DNA of 23,376 nt, taken from the IMG/VR virus record IMGVR_UViG_3300030060_006063, positions 1 to 23,376 of that record. One strand, given 5' to 3'. The notes beneath the pieces are model-generated. The model saw only the letters and a program-made list of their open reading frames with translations. It was not told where the DNA came from and did not search any database. A program made the position numbers and the translations under genes. Origin of the DNA: a virus. Position 1 is the stretch's first letter. Every line of letters starts with the position of its first letter. Shown here piece after piece: positions 7,068 through 12,991 of the stretch.

Positions 7068-7685
7068 TTTAATTAATTTTTTATTAGAGTTAAACATTTC
7101 AACCACAAGGCTTGTATTCTTGTAATTGAGCTTATTTACATCAAACTTAGCTGCTAAAGCAATAGGTTCTTCTATATTATTTATAAAACCAGCCTCAAAA
7201 GCTTCGTCTGCCGTAAACCAGGTTTCCTCATCCATCCAATTACGGATTTCTGACTCGTCTTTTCCTGTTTTACTTACATAGATATTTACAAGCCTATCCC
7301 CCATCTTATCCATAAGGTCAGCAGCTTTTCTCATATCTTTAGCACCTCCTGTTTCTCCACCCCATACATTATGAATCATAAACAAGCTATTTTGACTCAT
7401 AGTAACCTCGTCAGCACCTAAAGCTATTATAGAAGCAATAGATGCGGCAAGGCCTTCAATTTTTGCGGTAACTTTTTGAGGTAAACGCTTAATAGCGTCA
7501 TGTATAGCAAGACCATCTATAACTGAACCGCCTGGGGAGTTAATTCTTAAATGAATTTCCTCTGTGGATATATCTTTAATTTCTTCAATAAATGTCTTAG
7601 AGTCAATACCCCAAGCACCTATTTCATCATAAATAACAACTTCCGTTGCATTATTTATTGTATTTTTTATATTATACCAATTCAT
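6714..7685 (-). CDS. ClpP-type prohead protease fused to scaffold
   Basis: 323 residues from the ATG at 7685 (327 if the ATG at 7697 is used; numbering here follows the longer form). Residues 1-190 are a ClpP-like serine protease (the lambda gpC or S49-like head maturation type): RINSPGGSVIDGLAIHDAI (51-69) is the oxyanion loop, S86 in GLAASIAS is the likely nucleophile, H109 in MIHN the likely base, and the WFTADEAFEAGFI segment (160-172) the closing part. Residues 211-327 are a charged, coiled-coil-like segment ending NPWSEMVNIFNS, typical of a scaffold. The protease cuts scaffold and capsid during prohead maturation. The start at 7685 is preferred because it is 28 nt after the -7 box at 7714-7721 and matches the usual WYNIKN-type N-terminus. 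A nested scaffold start is listed separately. Confidence 0.85.
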   Translation of the reverse strand: MNWYNIKNTINNATEVVIYDEIGAWGIDSKTFIEEIKDISTEEIHLRINSPGGSVIDGLAIHDAIKRLPQKVTAKIEGLAASIASIIALGADEVTMSQNSLFMIHNVWGGETGGAKDMRKAADLMDKMGDRLVNIYVSKTGKDESEIRNWMDEETWFTADEAFEAGFINNIEEPIALAAKFDVNKLNYKNTSLVVEMFNSNKKLIKMEKHFDELKNFISDLFSNKMEDVSEVKVLDNDEVKEKMSSLEEMIENSNKENTELSNTLEEKESNIVALVDEVKVLEEKLAKLEATATTVVPEKDPNPEVGAKEVNPWSEMVNIFNS

Positions 7686-7713
7686 AATTTTATACATTAT
7701 AGGTAATGAAACA

Positions 7714-7721
7714 CAAAAATA
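7714..7721 (-). promoter_or_regulatory. -7 box of divergent leftward promoter for head operon
   Basis: On the minus strand TATTTTTG (7721 to 7714) fits TAnnTTTG. No good -33 TTTG is seen at 19-21 bp; the best is a weak TTAC. The 28-nt distance to the ATG at 7685 equals that of the stronger promoters. A leftward promoter is required somewhere in 7698-7851 because genes on both sides diverge. A weaker -33 could mean dependence on an activator, as for late genes. Confidence 0.5.
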
Positions 7722-7791
7722 TATATATTATATATGTAACTTAGGAAATTTTTGGAACAGAAAAAGAAATAAAAAGATTTTTCTTAAAAAA

Positions 7792-7823
7792 TTTGGTGAA
7801 TTAAATTATTTATTGTATGTTTG
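7792..7823 (+). promoter_or_regulatory. Bacteroidetes-type promoter for the replication operon
   Basis: TTTG (7792-7795), 20 bp, TATGTTTG (7816-7823): an exact match to the Bacteroidetes sigma-A consensus. The ATG at 7852 follows 28 nt later, so the leader should be about 20-23 nt, A-rich and without a Shine-Dalgarno sequence. The rest of this 154-bp divergent gap is A+T-rich, with an imperfect inverted repeat (AGAAAAA at 7759-7765, TTTTTCT at 7778-7784) that could be an operator but may be chance in such DNA. Confidence 0.8.
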
Positions 7824-7851
7824 CTTCATTATTAACAAAAACAAATACAAA

Positions 7852-8247
7852 ATGGAAAAAGAAACTAAAAAAGAAACATTAAGAAGATTGTTTATTGAAA
7901 ATAATCTTGTTCAAGAAGATGTATTTAAACATAAGTTTTATACTATAATCACAAGAGCTGGCATAGATAAAATTCAAGCTGCCAATAATATTGAGATTAA
8001 TTATGATTTATGTTTTAATTCTGATGACACTAAATGTGTTATAATAAAAGCAACTGGTAAAATGGGTGATAAAGTTATTGAAACTTTTGGTGAGGCAGCA
8101 CCAATGAATAATCAAAATGGTTATCCAGTAGCTATGGCCGAAAAGCGTAGTATGAGCAGGTGTGTTCTCAAGCTTGCTGGATTTTACGAGCATGGTGTTT
8201 TTTCAGAAGACGAGGCTGATGATTTTAAGAGACCTATGAATGGATGA
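7852..8247 (+). CDS. First early gene; candidate recombination or ssDNA-related protein
   Basis: 131 residues. A longer frame begins at a TTG at 7813, but that lies inside the promoter, so the ATG at 7852 is the start. After a charged N-terminus the protein reads FYTIITRAGIDKIQAANNIE (about 29-48), a strand-rich middle, ETFGEAAPMNN, then PVAMAEKRSMSRCVLKLAG and an acidic end FSEDEADDFK. The GEA-N and AEKR-SR-LKL layout is one I recall from phage proteins near recombination genes, and loosely recalls ERF or Rad52-like annealing proteins, but I cannot confirm a family. It is the first gene of the replication operon and overlaps the next by 8 nt. Real gene: high confidence; function: low. Confidence 0.7.
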   Translation: MEKETKKETLRRLFIENNLVQEDVFKHKFYTIITRAGIDKIQAANNIEINYDLCFNSDDTKCVIIKATGKMGDKVIETFGEAAPMNNQNGYPVAMAEKRSMSRCVLKLAGFYEHGVFSEDEADDFKRPMNG

Positions 8248-8494
8248 TAATGATTGGATAGATGATATATTAGAGGATAAGCCAGCAGAATGGTGGCAGA
8301 TAGATAAGATTGAAATGCTTATAGGAACATCCTCTACTGGTAGTAACTACACAGACCATACTGGTAATTTAAAATTTAACAAAGAAGATTTAACTTATGA
8401 ACAAGCAAACACCATTATTTACGACCTCAAAGAAAATGACAACCCAAGAGATTGTAGAGACCAATTTTACAAAATATTTGGAAGAAACAAATGA
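8240..8494 (+). CDS. Small hypothetical acidic protein
   Basis: 84 residues. The N-terminus is very acidic (MDDNDWIDDILEDKPAEWW), followed by QIDKIEMLIGTSSTGSN and LTYEQANTIIYDLKEN. The WQIDKIEMLI followed by LTYEQANTIIYDL pattern resembles a short helical domain often found near phage recombination genes, in which a helix that begins with a Gln-rich turn is followed by an Ala-Ile helix. It overlaps the upstream gene by 8 nt and the downstream gene by 59 nt, so translation is probably coupled. No catalytic motif is visible and no function is assigned. Confidence 0.55.
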   Translation: MDDNDWIDDILEDKPAEWWQIDKIEMLIGTSSTGSNYTDHTGNLKFNKEDLTYEQANTIIYDLKENDNPRDCRDQFYKIFGRNK

Positions 8495-8918
8495 TTTATC
8501 TGAAATAAAACAAATTATTAAATTTATGAGAAATAATTTGATTAGACAAGATAGAGCTGTTCAACTAATTAGTTTAGATGAATATATTAGTTTTTTTACA
8601 ATGATACCAAAAAAATACTGGTCAACAGAACCTATATTCTATTTTAGAAAAGGTAAATTTGATGCTCTTGGATTTTTGGGTGAAAGACCACATGACTTTA
8701 ATATAGTATCTAAAACTTTAAGTATGTATTATAGTGAGGGTATTGGCATAAGATTAGTAGATATTTTAGATAATTGTGAAAAATTATACTCAAATATAAG
8801 TTGTCAAAAAGAGAGGGTCTTAAAATCATTAAAAGATTTGAAGAAAAAATTAAGTGAAAATAGATTAAAAATATTATATAGAAAATCAAGACAAATTTGC
8901 GATGGAAGATATTATTGA
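8436..8918 (+). CDS. Hypothetical replication-region protein
   Basis: 160 residues from the ATG at 8436, which has an A-rich run (AAAGAAA) before it; an earlier in-frame ATG at 8397 would deepen the overlap with the upstream gene and has a poorer context. The N-terminal half is helical (KYLEETNDLSEIKQIIKFMR), the middle holds aromatic strands (PIFYFRKGKFDALGFLG), and the C-terminus is strongly basic (KSLKDLKKKLSENRLKILYR). The basic end suggests nucleic-acid or protein binding. It sits in the operon just before the DnaA domain IV-like gene, overlapping it by 17 nt. No family recognised. Confidence 0.55.
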   Translation: MTTQEIVETNFTKYLEETNDLSEIKQIIKFMRNNLIRQDRAVQLISLDEYISFFTMIPKKYWSTEPIFYFRKGKFDALGFLGERPHDFNIVSKTLSMYYSEGIGIRLVDILDNCEKLYSNISCQKERVLKSLKDLKKKLSENRLKILYRKSRQICDGRYY

Positions 8919-9309
8919 AAATAAAGTAGATATGCTTTTTGGTATTACAGAAGCATTATCTGGAGTTACAAGGAAAATGATAACATCTAAAAAAAGGCAT
9001 CAAAATGTTGCTTTACCAAGAAATATCATTGGATATATGTTACACAACGAGCTTGGTGTGACAGTTATTAATAGTGGTAAAATTATAAATAGAGACCACT
9101 CAACAATTACTCATTATAGTAAAACATTTGAAAATAATTATAATTATTATACTGAGTTTAAAGAATTATATACAAATATTAGTGAAATATTTTGGAGTAA
9201 TTTTTTAGAAGCTCATAGTTGTGATATTGATATTGAGGTTAAAAACTTGCAAATATTAATTGATAGACTGGAACAAAAGAAAATAAATTTATTAACTAAA
9301 AGTAATTAA
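8902..9309 (+). CDS. Stand-alone DnaA domain IV-like DNA-binding protein
   Basis: 135 residues. Residues about 30-80 match the C-terminal DNA-binding domain of DnaA: SKKRHQNVALPRNIIGYML at 29-47 corresponds to the basic loop and first helices (the R-x-x-LPRQIAMYL region), and INRDHSTITHYSK at 62-74 corresponds to the signature RDHSTV-H motif that recognises DnaA boxes. There is no AAA+ domain and no Walker motif, so it cannot open an origin by itself. The rest is a helical C-terminal tail that may dimerise. It lies between an unknown early gene and the SSB-like gene. It may bind a phage origin, recruit the phage helicase, or compete with host DnaA at oriC. Domain match is strong; the role is inference. 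Confidence 0.8.
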   Translation: MEDIIENKVDMLFGITEALSGVTRKMITSKKRHQNVALPRNIIGYMLHNELGVTVINSGKIINRDHSTITHYSKTFENNYNYYTEFKELYTNISEIFWSNFLEAHSCDIDIEVKNLQILIDRLEQKKINLLTKSN

Positions 9310-9311
9310 TC

Positions 9312-9593
9312 ATGGAAGAAAAAAAATATGTAAATGGAGTTTTAATCAAAGAAAAAACATTTGATAATGGTGGCTCTCAACTAAAAATGTCTATAAAAGT
9401 TGAAGATTTTATGGCTGAATTAAAAAGTATAGAGGATAATGGTTGGGCTAATTTAATAGTTAGCAAAAGAAAAGAGCCATCAGACAAAGGTGTGACACAT
9501 TATGTTAAGGTTGACACCTGGAAACCTGACTCATCTAAAGCTAAACAAACAGTTTCCCAAGGCAGCTCAAATACTGATGACCTGCCATTTTAG
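9312..9593 (+). CDS. Small SSB-like protein with acidic C-terminal tip
   Basis: 93 residues ending in NTDDLPF, the acidic-hydrophobic tip typical of bacterial single-strand binding proteins (DDDIPF in E. coli), preceded by a Ser, Gln and Gly-rich linker as in SSB. The body (KKYVNGVLIKEKTFDNGG, then VEDFMAELK, then a conserved-looking SKRKEPSDKGVTHYVKVDTWKP at about 51-72) is short for a full OB-fold SSB but strand-rich. It starts 2 nt after the DnaA-like gene and is followed by the candidate structured RNA. Likely role: single-strand DNA binding or recruitment of host repair and replication partners through the tip. The tip is plain; the body family is not confirmed. Confidence 0.65.
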   Translation: MEEKKYVNGVLIKEKTFDNGGSQLKMSIKVEDFMAELKSIEDNGWANLIVSKRKEPSDKGVTHYVKVDTWKPDSSKAKQTVSQGSSNTDDLPF

Positions 9594-9613
9594 TAGAGAA
9601 GTAAAAAACATGT

Positions 9614-9684
9614 AAGTAGGTGGGTGTGAGGCTATTTAATATGTCGTCTCCGTAGCCTAATGTGTTCAACACACTCACTTGCTT
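9614..9684 (+). ncRNA. Candidate structured RNA or cis element in operon gap
   Basis: In the only sizeable gap of the plus operon (9594-9703), AAGTAGGTGGGTGTG (9614-9628) pairs with CACACTCACTTGCTT (9670-9684) over 15 consecutive positions, 3 of them G-U. Inside, AGGCTA (9629-9634) pairs with TAGCCT (9653-9658) and stacks directly on the long helix, leaving an 18-nt loop and an 11-nt bulge. A competing hairpin, TGTGT-TCA-ACACA (9661-9673), would break the long helix, so a two-state switch is possible. The local G+C is above its neighbours. It is not a tRNA. Options: leader controlling the replication protein at 9704, a processing site, or part of a replication origin. Confidence 0.45.
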
Positions 9685-9703
9685 TCATTAAACAAAACAA
9701 AAT

Positions 9704-10306
9704 ATGATGAATAGAAAATTTAAAGGAATTTGGATTCCTAATTATATATGGCTGTCCAAAAACCTAACATTACAAGAAAAGATATTCCTGGTTGAAATAG
9801 ATTCTTTGGATAACAATGGGGGTTGTTATGCGAATAATTCTTACTTCGGAAAGTTCTTTGGACTTTCTAATACCAGGGTATCTCTTGTAATTAAATCATT
9901 GATTGATAAGGGTTATGTAACATCTACGATAAACCAAAAACAGGGTAATAAAAGAATATTAAATACCTCTTTAACTAAACGTAAAGACCCTATTAAACAA
10001 AACTTAAAACATAATAATACAATTATAAAAACAAATAATAAAGAAAAAGAAAGATTGTTTGAGATTTTTTGGAAACTATATGATAAGCCAGTTTCTAAAA
10101 AACCTGCTAAAGATAAGTTTTTAAAACTATCTATAGAGGATTGTAATAAATGTATTGATATTACCCCTATGTATGTTCAAAGCACTCCTGACAAAAAGTT
10201 CAGGAAACATGCTGTCACCTGGCTTAATCAGGAGTGTTTTAACGATGACTACACAGTTAATAATGGCCAAATATCATCTGGCAAATTAAAAGGGATGGTA
10301 TTATGA
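9704..10306 (+). CDS. Winged-helix phage replication protein
   Basis: 200 residues. The N-terminal part (1-85) is a winged-helix domain of the replication-initiator kind: FKGIWIPNYIWLSKNLTLQE, then a helix-turn-helix with ANNSYFGKFFGLSNTRVSLV and IKSLIDKGYVTSTIN forming the recognition helix and wing. The C-terminal part (about 120-180) has FEIFWKLYDKPVSKKPAKDK, then FRKHAVTWLNQECFNDDY, the FW-LY-K and WLN-E pattern of helicase-loading or replication-organising phage proteins. Its stop overlaps the primase-helicase start by 4 nt (ATGA), which supports joint work at the fork. It probably binds the phage origin and brings in the helicase. A purely regulatory role is less likely given the C-terminal motif. 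Confidence 0.75.
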   Translation: MMNRKFKGIWIPNYIWLSKNLTLQEKIFLVEIDSLDNNGGCYANNSYFGKFFGLSNTRVSLVIKSLIDKGYVTSTINQKQGNKRILNTSLTKRKDPIKQNLKHNNTIIKTNNKEKERLFEIFWKLYDKPVSKKPAKDKFLKLSIEDCNKCIDITPMYVQSTPDKKFRKHAVTWLNQECFNDDYTVNNGQISSGKLKGMVL

Positions 10307-11997
10307 GTTTCTTTAATTATGGTATAAAAATAAATAGGAATAGTGGTCAAACAAAAACTAAATGTCCTAAATGTTCTCATGAAAGGAGAAAGAGTAGTGA
10401 GCCATGTTTATCTGTAAATATAGATGAGGGTATTTGGAATTGTCATAATTGTGGGTGGAAAGGTTCTTTAAAAAAACAAAATTACATGAGTGAAATAAAA
10501 TACATAAAACCAAAGGTAAAACCAAAAGTTTCAAAATATACTGATGGACTTTTAGATTTCTTTAAAAGTAGAGGCATATCAGAAAAAACATTATTAAAAA
10601 ATAATATATCTGAGGGTTCGGAATATATGCCACAAACTCAATCAGAAAGGAATACTATTCAATTCAATTACTATAGAGATGGTGAACTTGTTAATATTAA
10701 ATATAGAGATGCTGAAAAAAACTTTAAACTTGTAAAAGATGCAGAAAAAATATTATATGGATTAGATGATATAGTTGGATGTGATGAGGTTATTATAGTT
10801 GAGGGTGAAATGGATAAGCTTTCTTTTTATGAGGCTGGTTTGAAAAATTGTGTATCAGTACCAAATGGTGCTTCAAATACAAAACTTGATTATTTAAAAG
10901 ATTTTCCAGATGATTTAAAAAAGGTTTATATAGCAACAGATACCGATGGGCCTGGTAGAAAACTTGCAGAAGAGTTATCAAGACGTATAGGTAGAGATAT
11001 ATGTTATAGAGTTGATTTTAAAGAATGTAAAGATGCTAATGAGTATATATTAAAGTATAATTTACAGGATTTATGTGAAAAAATAAAAACAGCAAAAGCA
11101 TATCCTTTAGAGGGTGTGATAAGTTTAGATAGTTTTGATATAGACATAGATGATTTATATAAAAATGGTATGTCAAGTGGAGATAAGGTTAATCATGTTA
11201 ATTTTGATAGGTTGTTTAGTTTTAAGACATCTCAATTAACAGTAATAACTGGAGTACCCACGCATGGTAAAAGTAATTGGCTTGAGCATATTTGTATGAG
11301 ATTATCTTGTATGCACAACTGGAGTTTTGGTGTTTTTTCACCAGAACATTACCCCTTACAATTACACTTTTCTGTATTAGCTGAAAAATTTATAGGTAAA
11401 ACATTTAGGGAAGAAACTATATATAATAGAATGACAAAGGGTGAGCTTAATGCAGCTAAACAATTTATATCAAAAAAATATCATTGGATAAGGCCTGATG
11501 GTGATGTTTTTACTATTGACTCAATTTTGTCATCTGCTGCTGGTCTTGTTAAAAGACATGGTATAAAAGGTTTAATAATAGACCCTTATAATAAAATTCA
11601 TGCTCCTATGGGAAGTCAAAGTGAAACACAATATATTAATGACTTCTTGACCAAATTAACAATATTTAAACAGAAATATGATATACATATATTTTTAGTG
11701 GCACACCCAAGGAAAATGCAGAAAAAAGAAAATGGTTTATATGATGTGCCTACATTATATGACATAGCTGGCTCTGCAAATTTTTATAATCAGGTTGATA
11801 ATGGGATTACTGTTTATAGAGATTTTCAGTCTGGCTATAGTCATGTTTATGTTCAAAAGGTAAAATTTAGACACATAGGTGAAATAGGTGAGGCTACATT
11901 TACATACAACATGCAAAACGGCAGGTATTATGAATCAACAGAGCAACCAGATAACAATAGCTACTTAAAAGAGCCTGAGCAGTTGAATTTAATTTAA
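10303..11997 (+). CDS. Bifunctional DNA primase-helicase
   Basis: 564 residues with the domain order of T7 gp4. Zinc finger: C21, C24, C47, C50 (CPKC and CHNC). TOPRIM primase core: E168 in IIVEGEMDK and D213/D215 in ATDTDGPG, which bind metal for primer synthesis. DnaB/gp4-type helicase: Walker A GVPTHGKSN at 317-325 with K323; FSPEHYPLQLH at 345-355 (the FS-E motif); Walker B GLIIDPYN at 423-430 with D427; FLVAHPRK at 464-471; and VYVQKVKFR at 515-523 as the final conserved strand with the likely arginine finger region. The protein would unwind DNA and lay primers at the phage fork in the cytoplasm. No DNA polymerase gene is in the window, so polymerase may come from elsewhere in the phage or from the host. 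Confidence 0.93.
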   Translation: MSFFNYGIKINRNSGQTKTKCPKCSHERRKSSEPCLSVNIDEGIWNCHNCGWKGSLKKQNYMSEIKYIKPKVKPKVSKYTDGLLDFFKSRGISEKTLLKNNISEGSEYMPQTQSERNTIQFNYYRDGELVNIKYRDAEKNFKLVKDAEKILYGLDDIVGCDEVIIVEGEMDKLSFYEAGLKNCVSVPNGASNTKLDYLKDFPDDLKKVYIATDTDGPGRKLAEELSRRIGRDICYRVDFKECKDANEYILKYNLQDLCEKIKTAKAYPLEGVISLDSFDIDIDDLYKNGMSSGDKVNHVNFDRLFSFKTSQLTVITGVPTHGKSNWLEHICMRLSCMHNWSFGVFSPEHYPLQLHFSVLAEKFIGKTFREETIYNRMTKGELNAAKQFISKKYHWIRPDGDVFTIDSILSSAAGLVKRHGIKGLIIDPYNKIHAPMGSQSETQYINDFLTKLTIFKQKYDIHIFLVAHPRKMQKKENGLYDVPTLYDIAGSANFYNQVDNGITVYRDFQSGYSHVYVQKVKFRHIGEIGEATFTYNMQNGRYYESTEQPDNNSYLKEPEQLNLI

Positions 11998-12012
11998 TTA
12001 TTTATATATTTG
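11983..12012 (+). promoter_or_regulatory. Candidate leaderless promoter inside the replication operon
   Basis: TTG (11983-11985), 19 bp, TATATTTG (12005-12012), then only 4 nt to the ATG at 12017. The spacing fits the Bacteroidetes consensus, and a start 5 nt downstream would put +1 on the ATG itself. The promoter at 13854-13884 has the same box and the same 4-nt gap. The -33 overlaps the end of the primase-helicase gene. Confidence 0.5.
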
Positions 12013-12016
12013 TATT

Positions 12017-12226
12017 ATGGTAAAAAAAAGAATAGAAAAGAAAAATGAAAGGTTTTTTATAGACCTTAACGCTAAAAGTAATGCTACTGGGGGTGTTTTC
12101 GTTAAGTGTAAGGCGTTAAAAGATAAAGTAAAAGAAATAGAAGAAGATAAAACAAAAAGAGTTGTGGGCGTTGTTTATGATGGAACAGATAATCTCGAGA
12201 TAGTAATAACAAAAATAAAACAATGA
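12017..12226 (+). CDS. Small basic hypothetical protein
   Basis: 69 residues, Lys and Glu-rich: a basic N-terminus (MVKKRIEKKNERFFIDLNAK), then VFVKCKALKDKVKEIEEDKT and two strands (VVGVVYDGTDNLEIVITKIK). It probably has a small alpha-beta or beta fold. It starts 19 nt after the primase-helicase stop, directly behind a promoter-like box, and overlaps the next gene by 4 nt. No alternative in-frame ATG exists, so a leaderless start is implied if the box is used. Function unknown; its place suggests an accessory to replication. Confidence 0.55.
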   Translation: MVKKRIEKKNERFFIDLNAKSNATGGVFVKCKALKDKVKEIEEDKTKRVVGVVYDGTDNLEIVITKIKQ

Positions 12227-12639
12227 TAACATTATTTGAAGAAATAACATACGAATTAACAGAGTATGAACAAAAAACACTATTACCTATAGTTGTAAAA
12301 GGCTTAAAAAACAAACATGGTAAAGAAAATGCTATAACAAATAAAAAGATTTGTGAAGCTTTGTCTGGGCTTGGATATAAAGTTAATGGGCCAAGACTTA
12401 GAAAAATAATACACCACATAAGAGTTGAGCAATTAATAGTAGGACTGTGTTGTAATAGTAATGGTTATTATGTTACTGACAGTTTAGATGAATTACATAA
12501 ATACGTTGAAAGCTTAGCACAGAGAATAAGAAGCCAACAACAAATACACAAAAGCATGAAAAGAGACATGGATAAAATATCTCTTATGGATAATAAATTA
12601 AAATTTGATGATAAAATAAAAATAAATCACTATGACTAA
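12223..12639 (+). CDS. Winged-helix DNA-binding protein
   Basis: 138 residues. Residues about 8-85 have the helix pattern of a winged helix: LTEYEQKTLLPIVVKGLKNK, then AITNKKICEALSGLGYKVNG, then PRLRKIIHHIRVEQLIVGLC followed by the wing GYYVTDSLDELHKY. The C-terminus is a charged helix. I associate this layout with small HTH proteins encoded in phage replication operons in Bacteroidetes, where the target is unknown. It overlaps its neighbours by 4 and 8 nt, so it is part of a tightly packed operon. Likely a DNA-binding regulator or replication accessory. Confidence 0.6.
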   Translation: MITLFEEITYELTEYEQKTLLPIVVKGLKNKHGKENAITNKKICEALSGLGYKVNGPRLRKIIHHIRVEQLIVGLCCNSNGYYVTDSLDELHKYVESLAQRIRSQQQIHKSMKRDMDKISLMDNKLKFDDKIKINHYD

Positions 12640-12991
12640 AAATAAAGACATATACCCATACGAGTTTGACTGCTGTGATGGTGTTAACTACAATGATGAT
12701 GATGATAATAAAGAATGTTTATGTAAAGATGATATAGTAGATATTCCAATACCAGATTATTATATTGGAACTACTCATAAATATGAAGCAAGAAAAGTTG
12801 TTGAAGACTTTGAGTTATCATATAATTTAGGGACTGCCGTAACTTATTTATTAAGAGCCAGAAGAAAGCATAAGTGTCCTGTTGAATGTGTTACTAAAGC
12901 TATGGCTCATTTAAAATTTGAACTTGAAATACTTGAAAACAATAGAGCTGAAAATAACTGCTGTTCCAAAACCTCGAATGACGAGGTCTGA
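12632..12991 (+). CDS. DUF3310 (SaV-like) family protein
   Basis: 119 residues. The C-terminal part (about 42-103) carries the DUF3310 pattern common in phages: a PDYYIG-type entry, YEARKVVEDFELSYNLGTAV, TYLLRARRKHK and a closing KAMAHLKFELEIL helix. In the family this reads as ...VI-DF-L-F-LGNAVKYI-RA-RK...E-L-KA--YL--EL. The function of the family is unknown, although it is often annotated as nucleotide kinase-like. The N-terminal 40 residues are an acidic, Cys-containing extension with a run of Asp. Overlaps the previous gene by 8 nt and the RusA frame by up to 74 nt. Confidence 0.8.
   Translation: MTKNKDIYPYEFDCCDGVNYNDDDDNKECLCKDDIVDIPIPDYYIGTTHKYEARKVVEDFELSYNLGTAVTYLLRARRKHKCPVECVTKAMAHLKFELEILENNRAENNCCSKTSNDEV

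Noticed and set aside
6727-7125. A 132-residue plus-strand frame opposite the scaffold
   Set aside because: A Ser and Phe-rich mirror of the Glu and Lys-rich scaffold codons; no promoter and no recognisable motif.
7563-7571. TGTGGATAT, close to a DnaA box
   Set aside because: A single imperfect copy within the protease coding region; no cluster that would mark an origin.
7813-7851. TTG start that would lengthen the first early protein by 13 residues
   Set aside because: The codons lie inside the -7 box and the expected transcription start region, so they would not be in the mRNA.
9612-9690. tRNA reading of the 9.6-kb fold (it contains a TTCAACA loop)
   Set aside because: The loop closes only three pairs as a T arm, and no 7-bp acceptor or anticodon arm fits.
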